Source: Septoria linicola
Lineage: Eukaryota > Ascomycota > Dothideomycetes > Mycosphaerellales > Mycosphaerellaceae
Direction: 5' to 3'
NCBI GenBank assembly: GCA_024114885.1
Contig: CP099424.1
Coordinates: 1,116,001-1,180,000 of the forward strand
Length of the DNA: 64,000 nucleotides
The notes under the pieces were generated by a model, which was not told where the DNA came from, made no database searches, and saw only the letters and a program-made list of their open reading frames with translations. Each line of letters begins with the position of its first letter. Position 1 is the first letter of the stretch. Both the position numbers and the translations under genes were made by a program. Positions 39,415 to 49,773 of this stretch are shown piece after piece.

Positions 39415-40996
39415 AGACTTACTGCTGAAGCAAAGGGGTCTGAAAGAGCTTTCAAGAACTCGTCTGTGGCAGCTCGCTTCTCGATTGGGCTCGCCATTGT
39501 GGCAGAAAGTGTAGAGCTTCCTGCGGCGGCCCAGTGGGTCGTTTGTGATTTCGCAACAACCTCAATGGCCGTTCGCAGAACGAGTGACCGCAGAATTCTT
39601 GAGCTTGCCGCTCGCTGAGCTGTTGTTCTCCCTCCTCAACGTAACGACTGTGAAAGAGCGAGTTTCTGGTGATGAAGAATTGATAGCTAAACGAAAGAAG
39701 ACGAAGAGTTCAAGGTGAGCAAAGAAACAAGGAAATGCCTGAACGTGTCGGCTAAGGTTGCGAGCTTCTCGAAAAGATACGAAGACTGTCTTGGTCGGCT
39801 TGGGTGGGAAAGAAGAAGACGCAGAAGGACCCTGAAAAGCAAAATCTACGTCGACGTTGTGAAGCACTTGCCAGAAATACGAACCTCAGACACTACCTCA
39901 TCCGCTACCTCGGATAGAGTGTCACGATCCTAAGAAAGCGCCAGAAGACCACTCTTCTGTGTTTTCCCAACCGATGCACAAAGCACCGATGAGGAACTTG
40001 CTCCACATGTTCATAACTACCTCATCATTTTCAGGTACCTTCTGACCTTGTACCTGTCAAGATTCTAGAACAATAGAGTTTCTACCGTGCATGCGCTGTG
40101 ACGGCAGGAACACGCGTCGGTGTTTGTCGCGCCGGAACTATTCTTGTGAACGCGCTTGACACCATCGTTCCGCGCTTTAGAAGCAAGTCAAGACCTTCCA
40201 TTCGTCGATCAGGAAACGGGCGCCGAAGTCCCGACACGCTTGGGCAAGATCACGGGTTGGCTGTGGAGTGCGCGAAGAAAACAGCTGAGGTTGCACGCGT
40301 AATGTATGTAAGCGCCAATGGCTATTTCCTGCGATTGCACGACCTGGAAAGTCATCTTGAGCCAGTCAATGCCATAACCTACATAGTGGCCTAGTGCAAA
40401 GACAAAGAATGAGGCATTAATACCAGAAATCGCAGTGGAGATTGCAGAGGTGGTGAGGTTCCGATTCGAGGGCAAAGCTGGGCTCCCCAGAGTATCGATC
40501 AATGCGTTGCTTGCCCTTGCTTGCTCTCTGTTGGCACATTGCAAGCGCACAGCGCTGACAGCGCGCGCTGAGCTGTGTGTCTTACAAGCACAAACTGCTT
40601 GACACGCTCCGCCTCAATTTTGCAAGCTTGAGCGTGTTGATACTTCAGACGATACCATCCGCGTGAGCTTGAGTGAAATGCTGCTTGATAACCTGTCATG
40701 GATGAATACACAAATGACGGCATGGTCTGAAGCGCTGAGACGAATGTTGTGATGTTTCTGTCACAAAGGAAACTGCTTGTACTCTGTCATAAAAGCACGC
40801 ACTTGATAGTGTACACACAAGCTCGTCTGCTGAGAAGCTGGCTCATTAGATGCTCTCGTTGATCCATGGGTATCTTCCTGTCCCGTAAGTAAGGAAAGGC
40901 CTCAGTGGTTGCTTGTTGCGCTTAGGTCCAGCACAAGCGCAGAGGTCATCGTTCGGGGATCGACATGCTGGTCGGCCCACGATGTGAAGACTCAAT
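39415..40996. other. Long intergenic region (1.6 kb) between channel gene and NHP6
   Basis: Contains the channel promoter and the NHP6 3' region. A minus-strand frame of 113 codons (40209-40550) with a weakly hydrophobic segment shows no recognisable domain and is not called as a gene. No repeats or RNA genes seen. Confidence 0.5.
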
Positions 40997-41488
40997 CTAG
41001 TCCTCCTCCTCCTCCTCTTCGTCGCCACCCTAGAGAAAAGTCAGTAAATAAATTTGGAAGAAGGGAATCAAAGTCAGCTTACAGCAGTGTATGCTGCCTT
41101 CTCCTCCTCGTATCTCTTCTTGTCGGCGGCGGCCTTTGCCTCATATGGTGCCTTCTGCTTCTCGTTCAAGGCCTTCCACCTCTCACCGAGGAGCTTGCCG
41201 ACCTCGCCTGTGAAATGTCAGCAGAGGGCTTGAACATATGCTTCAATTCAAACTCACCGAACTTGATGCCTGGGTTGTCCTCACGGACCTTGTCACGGGT
41301 GTCGTTGGCGAAGAACATGTATGCAGAGAGACCGCGCTTTGGCATGTTTGGGTCTGGTGGCGGGAAGTCAGCATGAACGAGATCAGCGACAATGATTCGA
41401 TTCACGACTCACCCTTCTTCTTCTTGCCGCCGTCGGCCTTGCCGGCAGCCTTCTTGGAGCCGCGGGTGGTGGTCTTCTCCTTGGGCAT
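40997..41488 (-). CDS. NHP6: HMG-box non-histone chromosomal protein Nhp6
   Basis: Four exons, complement(40997..41029, 41083..41207, 41258..41353, 41413..41488), give 109 residues. A basic N-terminus (MPKEKTTTRGSKKAAGKADG) precedes a single HMG box: DPNMPKRGLSAYMFFAND, then NPGIKFGEVGKLLGERWKAL and a helix rich in lysine and glutamate (YEAKAAADKKRYEEEK). The last exon adds a short acidic tail, GGDEEEEEED. Nhp6 proteins bend DNA without sequence specificity and assist FACT and Pol II/III transcription. All three introns are 50-59 nt with GTGAGT or GTAAGC donors. The acidic tail is encoded by a GAG repeat and makes the protein slightly longer than yeast Nhp6A (93 residues). Confidence 0.94.
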
Positions 41489-42855
41489 GGTGGCGGTGAG
41501 GTGTTTTGTGCTTAGAGGTGGTCAGCAAGCGATGCGGTTTTGACGTATTAGCAAATTAGAGATGATGCGACCGCAGATGGAGTGTCAGAAGTAATGCGCT
41601 GGGTGTTTGTGAAGACGCGCGTGAAGTGCTTTGTTGTGGGAGGTCGCCTGCAAGCTGAAGCTGCCAACGGGCGCAACAACGCGAACAACAAAGTTGCGAA
41701 TTGCGCTCAAAGAACACTCGAATGTACTGGGGCTAGCTTACTTCGACGGTTTTTCGATGCGTTGACGTTCAGAGGGTGTTGTTGTTACTGTGGTTTGGTG
41801 TGTCAGTCGGTGAAGAGGTAAATGTTTGGTGGACGAAGATGAACGCGACGCTGAAGAACGAGTTCAAGAAGGCGCAAGGCGATCAAAACAAGTCCAATTG
41901 ACAAGGAGTTGCGATCCAGACGTGTCAAAAGTTGTGTAGATGTTTTTGCAGTCGCGTAAAGGACGGCGCCAGACCATGGTGATACTCACAATGCGATTTG
42001 ATCCAGTTAGTGCTGTGAAGTACTGAGTAGGGAAAACTGAGTGAGCGCTGGTAGGAAGAGCAGAGCGCAGAGTGCGTGGGCACACCAGAGACCCTCACCA
42101 GATCAATCGTCGAAAGCTCACGGACTGTACATCACAGCACGCCATGACCGATTCGGCGAATCCCCTCGCCATCAGTTGTGCATTCCGTGTATTTATTACT
42201 GTTGAACAATCGTGCAGAATGTAGTGTGTGGTGTTGTGTGAGGCTACGGTATGTCTCGATCGCACCTCTCTCGAATTCGCGTTATGTTCTTTCCCAATTT
42301 ATGTTTTGAGCATGTGTAGAACATAGTTCTATCCTGCAACAGACACAGCTGCCATCATAATTCTCGCGCGACCGCAAGCCTCAACCCCGGGTTCTCTCCC
42401 GCCTTCCTGAGCTGACAAGCTACGTTGGCCCGCCTACCGAGCACCTCACTGCTGTGCGACATAATCGGAGAGCGTAGGTCCATCAGGTCGAGGACCATGA
42501 GTACACGGATGATACCAACAGCCATCCTGCGCATTTGTACCCCATCTTGACTGCAAGGAGATAGCATGGCAGGTCCTCGGAACGTCAATGGAGCTCTGGC
42601 TATCACACTATGACACTATAGGTGCAAGCAAGTTTATGGTACCTCTAGCTTTGATGCATACACGAGCTGCCTTGCAGTCGTCTGAGGATAGCTCACTGGT
42701 AATCATGTTATCCAGACATGGTCAACAGCGATAGTTGTTGATTCGGCTGACTCGATTGGTGTACCGCGTATATCTCGCGTTGAAGTCGCGTAGCTCCTAC
42801 GTCAATCCGTACCACTCTCCGCAGCTCCAGTCTTGCTCGACATACAACCATCGTC
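41489..42855. other. Intergenic region (1.4 kb) upstream of NHP6
   Basis: Holds the NHP6 promoter and the 3' region of the Asteroid gene. An 83-codon minus frame at 42355-42606 has no family match by eye. Nothing else is recognised. Confidence 0.5.
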
Positions 42856-44640
42856 TCAGTCGACAAGCATAGCGAATGGGTTGTGAGCAAGACTAGCATC
42901 GTCTGGATGCTTCTTGTGTCCCTTTTTGGCCCTCTTGCGTGATTTCGTCTGCTTGCGATCACCACTATCGACAGAGTCGTGTCCTGCAAATTTCGAGTAC
43001 AGCGATGGCAATGCTTCACGCCACATGATTTGTTCCTGCTTGCGATTCGAGCCCGCTGCATCGTGGAGAAAGGCTGAGATGCGTGGCAGACTTTGCAGTT
43101 GTTGATGCAGAGTAGCAAGTGTACTTGAACTGGAGCTTACAGCTTGTGTAGCAATTGCCGCATTCAAAAGCTGCTGCAATATCCGGAGTGAGTAGTATGC
43201 TGCTTGATACTGAGCTGCGAGGTGTACAAGGGACCACTTCCGAGGCTCTCTATTGAGCAGGATATGTACAGCATCATCTGCGCTTGGCAGATCGAGTCCT
43301 TCGCTATGCAGATGAGAAAGATTAGACTGCAAGACCAGATATCGCCATGCATCTTCACGCGTCATTCGATGCTCCTGTGCCATTTCTTCCAGCACTTTAC
43401 TAATGGTCGATGTTAACTTGATTGCAGCATCGTCGATACTTGGATCGACCAGCGGCTCTAGCAGCATCGCTGAGATTCTTGTACCGCTGCGCCTGTACTC
43501 CTGGATGTTGCAGTCTTTTTGAAGTTGCAACAATATCGAATATCCAAGCAAGCGCACTTCGGCGCCTACTGCCCATGCGGTCGTACGTGTCGGATCATCG
43601 GACAGAAAAGGCAGGTAGAATCTGAAGGGACCAGAGCTTTCACCTCGCGATTGTGACTGTACCTGATGTATGAGTTCGGAGACTCTGGAGTCGCGCGCGA
43701 CCAAAACACTTTTCAACTCTGAGTCGCTACGCATTTCCGCTAGCTGGCGTACTTCTTCGATGGTCGCAAATTGGGTCGCGAAGTCTTTGAAGTCATCTCG
43801 ATCCACGAACTCGGAGCTCGTAGATAAGCAAAATGCTTTCTCCAAGGTGCAGTGATAGTCCACTGACATGAAGAAAGCAGGCTTGATGAGGCCTGATACT
43901 GAGGACTTCGCTCGATTGATAATTTCTGCTGGACGATATTCGTCACCTTGTAAGATCGTACTGGGACCAATCTGTGTCTCTGAAAGATCTCGGAACGGCA
44001 CTACTCTTGTACGCTTGCATGACTCGTACACGATCAAGTCTGAATCATCGGAAAAAATGGTTATGACTTTGTCATTGTCCGCTGGTATGGCTCGGGCAGC
44101 CGCAACACAATACGGATCTGCCTCTCCTGGCACAACGTATGTGGCATCCGCGTATTGTGCACTTCTCGCAAGTTCTTCGACAATTGCAAAGACCAAGAAG
44201 GGAGGAGGTGGTAAACTCTTCTTGGCAGAATCAGTCATAGATGATAGGCTCGTGCCTGAAGACTGCTTGAAGGCTTGTAGTCGTGCAATGTAATTTTGCA
44301 ATCGATCTATGCGGACATCCTTCTTAGCTGCCGGCAATGCACCATCGAAGAAGATAGAGTCTCTGTACTCGGTCAGTGCTTTGCGCCTTTATCCTTCAAG
44401 CAAGCCTTACATCTCGAAGCCATAGCTCCTGAGCCGGTCCAGCCAAGCGATTGTGGCCTCGACGCAACTAGTATACGAGACGGATGTCGATCCTGAATCG
44501 CATAATCCGTAGTATATGTAATGCGCCAGGCCAGGTCCATCAATGATAGCGATATCAGTGCAATCAGACGAGCCTGTGGTGCCAAGCGTTGTCTTGGAGG
44601 CATAGTCTCGCATGCGCAGACCAAAGCGTTGAATGCCCAT
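42856..44640 (-). CDS. Asteroid/XPG-like (FEN1-superfamily) protein
   Basis: Two exons, complement(42856..44362, 44411..44640), encode 578 residues; the 48-nt intron joins RSYGFEI to DSIFFDGALPAAKK. The N-terminus begins MGIQRFGLRMRDYA, with IAIIDGPGLAHYIYYG as the first acidic site of the PIN/XPG fold. FFDGALPAAK supplies the next aspartate, then VVPGEADPYCVAAA (E and D of the XPG-I motif) and IFSDDSDLIVYE. The internal helical arch and C-terminal part diverge from FEN1 and match the Asteroid group. The very C-terminus is a lysine-rich nuclear-type signal (KQTKSRKRAKKGHKKHPDD). Asteroid proteins are putative structure-specific nucleases of uncertain activity; here most acidic positions appear kept. 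Confidence 0.82.
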
Positions 44641-45160
44641 GACAGGTCACTTGCTTATTGATCGATACGGCGGCTTATCGACCGAGTCTGTCCTGTTACT
44701 TTTCGACTTTTTCGATGATGTCTCTGCAATCCTTGCTCTGTTGCTCAAGTCGGATTTGCGAGCGGGACAGAACTTCACGGCAGCAGTGGCGATGCACAAG
44801 TTGAAGCGTGTGTCGGGGTGGGGATCGAAAATGAGCTTGAAATGACGGCGAGACACTTGTATCGTTCGGACGAGTGCTGAACAATTGTGAGAAAGGTCCA
44901 AAAGGAAGAAGTGAAGGTGACTGAGAAACTCGGAAGGCGGAGAAAAGATTGTCCTCGCCACACTGGTCGTACAGGTCGTCGTCGATACGCCCGCCATTGT
45001 GACACCCTAGTTCAACATGCATGCACATCTGTATCTGTGGCACGTATGCTATACTGCATAATTGAATGTAGATGATGTGGCCATGTACGTCTCGAACTGA
45101 TTCGCGAGTGTCCCGATGTTGAGTTGATCAAGGTTACTATACCTCCTGCACTGCACCAGG
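44641..45160. other. Intergenic region upstream of the Asteroid-like gene
   Basis: A 520-bp interval with the promoter of the Asteroid-like gene and the 3' side of the next minus-strand gene. Nothing recognisable. Confidence 0.5.
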
Positions 45161-45838
45161 TCATCGGTCCGTCGGCTCATCCTTGACCTGCAACTCATGC
45201 TCGACCTTCACCTCCCTCTTGACACGAATCTCGTTCTGATTCGACTTGCCCACTGCCTTGTGGAGCGAGGTTTCCATGCGTGCAACTTGTTCTCTCTTGC
45301 GCAGACGATTCATCTCTGACCACTGCTGGCGAGATGGCATTGCCGCGTCTCCTGAATGGCTGCAGGATGAGTTCATCTGGCGGCGGTCCACTTGCAGAGC
45401 ATTTTTCTCCCGCTTCAGAGCCACACCCTCTGATCTCAGCTAGGCCACTTCCTGCTTCATCGTGTGGTGTCCGTGGTTCTGTTCCAGGGCAGTCCGGACT
45501 TGGCCAGCCATCATTTCATCTTTGGCGCAACGTTTCTCCCGTTGCTTTCTCCTCTTTGCTTGATTACGAGAGTTCGGATGTGGTATCTGCTGTTCGGTTG
45601 TAGAAAGTTGTGGTTGAGCAAATGGCAGGTGTACTGGAAACGTTGCTGGCACAATTGGCAGCGACAGACCGTAGATCGGTAATGGCGGAGGAGGAAAGGT
45701 GTGCTGACACTGCTGGAGACACATGTGTGATGTAGACCAGCTGGTGCACCACATGCAAGTTGCGTCCGAGTCGTGAGCCCAGAGGTGCTGTGAACAGCCT
45801 GGGCACGCGCATTGTCGAGAGGGTGCGCAATACGCCAT
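45161..45838 (-). CDS. Uncharacterised zinc-ribbon-like basic protein, frame interrupted by one TAG
   Basis: A 226-codon frame from ATG 45838 to TGA 45161 is open except for one TAG at 45440-45442. The N-terminal part is cysteine-rich: CPGC, thirteen residues, then CMWC (about residues 12-31), a CxxC/CxxC zinc-ribbon pattern. A proline-rich stretch and a basic run (NQAKRRKQREKR) follow. After the TAG the chain continues as charged, coding-like sequence (MNRLRKREQ, then KREVKVEHELQVKDEP with SUMO-site-like VKRE/VKDE patterns). Possible readings are a disabled gene, a 60-nt in-frame intron at 45440-45499 ending exactly in TAG (weak donor GTCCGG), readthrough, or two shorter genes. I do not recognise the family. 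Confidence 0.45.
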
Positions 45839-45977
45839 TGATCGAAGTGTACTGGGTATTCTGAATCTTGGTGTTATCTTTCGACGATTTCAAGGTGAAA
45901 CTTGAAGAGAAGGTAAATAGTACTGATCTATCTTGGTCAACAGAAAGCACGCTAAGTCATCGACGTTGCCTTGAGCT

Positions 45978-47669
45978 CTAAAGTTTCGACCTGGTCATAC
46001 CTGCCGTGCCCGTCACTTTCCTTCCTCCAAGCTGCTTATCCTCGACGCCGAACTTCTTGAACAGCTCCTGGGCACGCTTCTCTTGATTTTGTATTCTCTC
46101 GATACACTCTGTTGCCCTAGCTCTGTTTTCTCGCCGGCCCATTTGGTTCAAATGCACCTCATCCGGACCGTCTGCGATTCTGACTGTCCTGACGTGAGCC
46201 CACGAGGCTGCAAGCGGAGCTAATTGAAGGTCAGTCAATAACAGTTTCACCTGGAGTGAGACATAGTGGTTGGACTTACTGTCTTGGCAGATACCCATTG
46301 CACCGTGTGCTTGGACTGCACGATCAATGACTGTCAATGCCATTGTAGGCACGAGGATTTTAGCCTGTGCGATCTCGACCAAGGCGCCCTTAGCATCGCC
46401 TTGATCGATCTTGATCGCAGCGTTGAGTACGATGAGCCTAGCCGCATCTATCTCGATGCGAGACTTGGCTGTCCATTCCAGTAGGACACCGTGCTCGCGC
46501 AGGGGCTTGCCGAAGGGAACCTTGCGGTCGTCGTTCAAACGTGCGATCATCCATTCAAGGGCGACTTCAGCAGATCCGATAGCTCTCATCGCGTGATGGA
46601 TGCCTGACCAGCGTTAGCAACGATGTTTCTGCACCACGGGGACGATGCTTCGAGATCCCACTTACGACCAGGTCCAAGTCTGCCCTGCATGATCTCATTG
46701 CCTTTGCCCCATCCTACGAGCAAGTTCGAGACAGGCACGCGAACGTTCTTAAAGGAGATGTGGCCGTGTCCGTGGGGCGCGCTTGCAAGGAATCAGCATC
46801 CGAATCGGTTATGGCAGACCTTACAGTGTGTACTCACTCATCGTAGCCGTAGACCGAAAGCATTCTGTGTACCTCGAGTCCAGGAGCATCGGCTGGCACT
46901 AGGACCATACCTGAAGAGAAGGTCAGATATTGCTTCGTACTCCCATTAGCGACACAAGGCACTTACTTTGCCGACCATATCTGTCCTGGCTGTTTGGGTC
47001 GCTCAGGCCCATGACGATGTAGATCTTGCAGCGATCATCACCGGCGCCAGAAGACCACCATTTGCTACCATTCAGGACTATCTCGTTGCCTTCTTGGCGA
47101 ATGCTCAGGCTGATGTTACTGCCATCACTGCTAGCCTTGTCTGGTTCCGTCATTAAGAAGCCCGATCTGATCTCTCCAGCCAACAAAGGCTTCAACCACT
47201 TCTTCTTCTGTTCGGCAGTACCATATCTGGCAAAAACTTCCATGTTTCCAGTGTCTGGAGCAGAGCAGTTGCATGCTTCGGAAGCTATCTTGCTACGTCC
47301 AAGAAGCTCTGCCATCAAGCCATATTCGACGTTGGTAAAGCCACCAGCTCCGCCATATGTATCGTACTCGCTGAGGTTGGCATAGTGGTTCTTCGGTAGG
47401 AACATATTCCACAAGCCAAGCTTGCGGGCTTGATCCTTGAGGTCGTCGAGGATCGAAGGATGGCCATCCCACCGCTCATCGCCAATGCCAGTCTGAGCAG
47501 CATAGACCTGGTCTGCTGGGATACATTCTTCGTCGACCCATTTCTCGATTGTATCTAAGAACTTGGCAGCTCTAGCGCTCACGAATGGCTTAGCAATTGG
47601 AGGAACGCGTTGCGAGGCTGAAAGTCGCGGACCAGCATTGGCTGTAGGAAGAGGTGGTGCGTTGGACAT
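45978..47669 (-). CDS. Acyl-CoA dehydrogenase, ACAD10/11-like
   Basis: Five exons, complement(45978..46219, 46280..46603, 46666..46781, 46838..46910, 46967..47669), give 485 residues with every phase consistent. The N-terminal helical domain includes LGLWNMFLPKNHY and GGAGGFTNVEYGLMAELLGRS. The flavin-binding motif is FLMTEPDKASSDGSNIS (about residue 172), followed by LNGSKWWSSGAGDDRCKIYIVMG and VLVPADAPGLEVHRMLSVYGYDDAPHGH. The C-terminal helical bundle ends with IADGPDEVHLNQMGRRENRA. The family oxidises acyl-CoA in beta-oxidation; the ACAD10/11 branch handles long or 4-hydroxy acyl chains in animals, and the fungal substrate is unknown. The C-terminus (GGRKVTGTAGMTRSKL) ends in SKL, a classical peroxisomal targeting signal PTS1. 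Confidence 0.93.
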
Positions 47670-48345
47670 GGTGGTAAGCTGTGTTATCGTTCTGTGTGAA
47701 CCTGATCTTAACTTGCGATCACAGGGAGTTGCTGATCTTGAACTATTAATTATTTACTTACCTATAGCAACGTACACCTCGGGCAAGCATTGCCCGGATT
47801 TAGGTACGGGAGGGGTACGGATTGCCATGGCTATTTGATACCGGCGCGTGTAGAATCCAGCAGGATCGACGCGTCGAGTCAAGACTTGCTACTCCTACAC
47901 GTCGGCATAGTTCCAAAGAGCATACTGTGGATGTGATCGCGCTTTGTTTCAGGGGCAGTCATTCGGATGATGAAAGGAGTGTAGATGGGAGCAAGACTTC
48001 TTTGAGATTGTATGCCGGAACCGCTTTCGCATTCGTTCGGCTCTGAAACCAAATGGCCGATGGCAGGCCTTTGGCCTATATCATTGCTTGCGCGCGAAAG
48101 TCGTCCGTCACAGGAGGCGCCTCCTCTATTCAACGATAACATCAGTGTGGCAAGCAAGCTCGTCCGTTTTCATTACGGCCAGTAGGCAGATAGCTTATTC
48201 GACACATGTATTCCTATAGTCTAGGAAATGTCACATGCTCGGGCCGTAGTCGGTTTCTGGTAGATCCGCTTACCAATAGTATGATGCATGTTCTCTACGA
48301 AACATACCTGTGATAGCACATCTGTGACGATAATACGATCACAAC
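47670..48345. promoter_or_regulatory. Divergent promoter acyl-CoA dehydrogenase / ISA2
   Basis: A 676-bp interval between the two start codons. No specific operator or other gene recognised. Confidence 0.4.
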
Positions 48346-48999
48346 ATGGCGTCCCCTAGGATATCGCGAACGTGTGCTGGAGCACTACGAGGAGCTTCGC
48401 GCAGTGTCGCCAGCAACTCGAGACGACAATTCCACACACCAGCGCCACTATACCTTGACTTCCTCGCCCCATCATCGAGACCACAATCGATAAGCACGCC
48501 ACGAGTGCCCTCCAAGTCTCCTACGAAATGTCTACAGCAGCGATCATTCACATCGAGCCGGTGTCATAACGCAAAGGCTATCGTGAATCCACGCAAAGAC
48601 GATTCCGGCAACGACATGACCATAACCATCACACCACGCGCCGCGCATCGATTACAAAAAATCGCCGAGAAAGACGGCAATCCCGATCTCGCACTGCGCG
48701 TCGCTGTAGAAAGTGGAGGCTGTCACGGCTTTCAATATCTTATGAGTCTGACGAATGCAAGCGAGGCTGATCCAGAGGAAGACATTGTGTTTGAGAACGA
48801 GGAGCGGGTCAGCAAGAAGGAGGGCGAGGACGATGGGTACAAGGCGAAAGTAATCATGGATGAGCCTAGTTTGGATCTGCTGAAAGGTAGCAGTGTAGAC
48901 TATACGATGGAGCTGATTGGAAGTCAGTTCAAGGTGACGGGGATACCAGGCGCGAAGAGTAGTTGTGGTTGTGGGACAAGTTTTGATATCGCGGCGTGA
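48346..48999 (+). CDS. ISA2: Mitochondrial iron-sulfur cluster assembly protein Isa2 (A-type)
   Basis: A single exon of 217 residues. The first 80 or so residues are rich in Arg and Ser and poor in acidic residues (MASPRISRTCAGALRGASRS), typical of a mitochondrial presequence. The A-type domain follows: ITITPRAAHRLQKIAEKDG, LRVAVESGGCHGFQYLMSL and the C-terminal KSSCGCGTSFDIAA, supplying the three conserved cysteines (GGC and CGCG). A DE/KEG insertion (EEDIVFENEERVSKKEGEDDGY) sits between the cysteines as in other fungal Isa2. Isa1/Isa2 with Iba57 make [4Fe-4S] clusters for aconitase and lipoyl synthase in the matrix. Confidence 0.94.
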   Translation: MASPRISRTCAGALRGASRSVASNSRRQFHTPAPLYLDFLAPSSRPQSISTPRVPSKSPTKCLQQRSFTSSRCHNAKAIVNPRKDDSGNDMTITITPRAAHRLQKIAEKDGNPDLALRVAVESGGCHGFQYLMSLTNASEADPEEDIVFENEERVSKKEGEDDGYKAKVIMDEPSLDLLKGSSVDYTMELIGSQFKVTGIPGAKSSCGCGTSFDIAA

Positions 49000-49773
49000 G
49001 GAGGTGAAGCCGGCGATTCTTGAGGAGGATCCTTTCAATCAAAAGCTGGATGCTGCGTGAATGGCACATACCAGAGCATGATGCACTGTCCGCTGTACGC
49101 AAATCGCACGAGTCTGCCAGAGCTTATCTCTATACTCATACCTGCTCCAGCACCGAAGACATACGAGTCACGGGACTATCCTACCATGGCGATACTGCTT
49201 CGCGTCAACATGCGAAGTCTTCTCAGGCGAAGAACGGCGCGAGCAGTCTTCATGAGAAGACTGGAACGGCAAGCATCTTCAGCAGCGCCATTGCTACTGT
49301 ACTGCCAGATGTATGCACAAACGAGGTGCAAAACAGACCACACCATGATTTCCGAATCGCGGACTGGGATTCAAGCGGGTCCATAGCTTATCTATACCTG
49401 TATGCCTTCGCTTCGCCGATGCCAGCAGCGGCATAACTGTCGGGTAGTTCGGGCGGTGTGTACGGCGACGTGGTGGGAACAGAAGCTGCATCTGGACTGT
49501 CGTGCAGATCCTCTCTGTAGACTTGCCCCAACGTGTAGAGCAGTTTACATAGTCCTCATTGGCTACAGAGGCCGGTGGCGAGCTTGTCGGCCCCAACCAG
49601 GGACCCTCATCATTGTGCATCAAGCTCCAAGAAAACATAGTTCTAGTGGGGCATCACAAGTCGTCCCTCCTCACAACTACGTTGTTTCACTTAAAACATC
49701 CTCTCTCTTTCTCCGTTCAACCATTGAGCGACTCAAGCTTTTTCATACACATTTGCTCACAGACACAATCACA
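49000..49773. other. Intergenic region upstream of phosphoglucomutase
   Basis: A 774-bp spacer with a pyrimidine-rich leader (about 49670-49735, CTCTCTCTTTCTCC) just before the phosphoglucomutase ATG, as in highly expressed fungal genes. Nothing else is recognised. Confidence 0.5.

Noticed and set aside
40209..40550. 113-codon minus frame with a weak hydrophobic segment
   Set aside because: No domain, no relation to the small membrane protein pair, and an equally long frame on the plus strand.
42355..42606. 83-codon minus frame upstream of NHP6
   Set aside because: No recognisable motif, and length compatible with chance.
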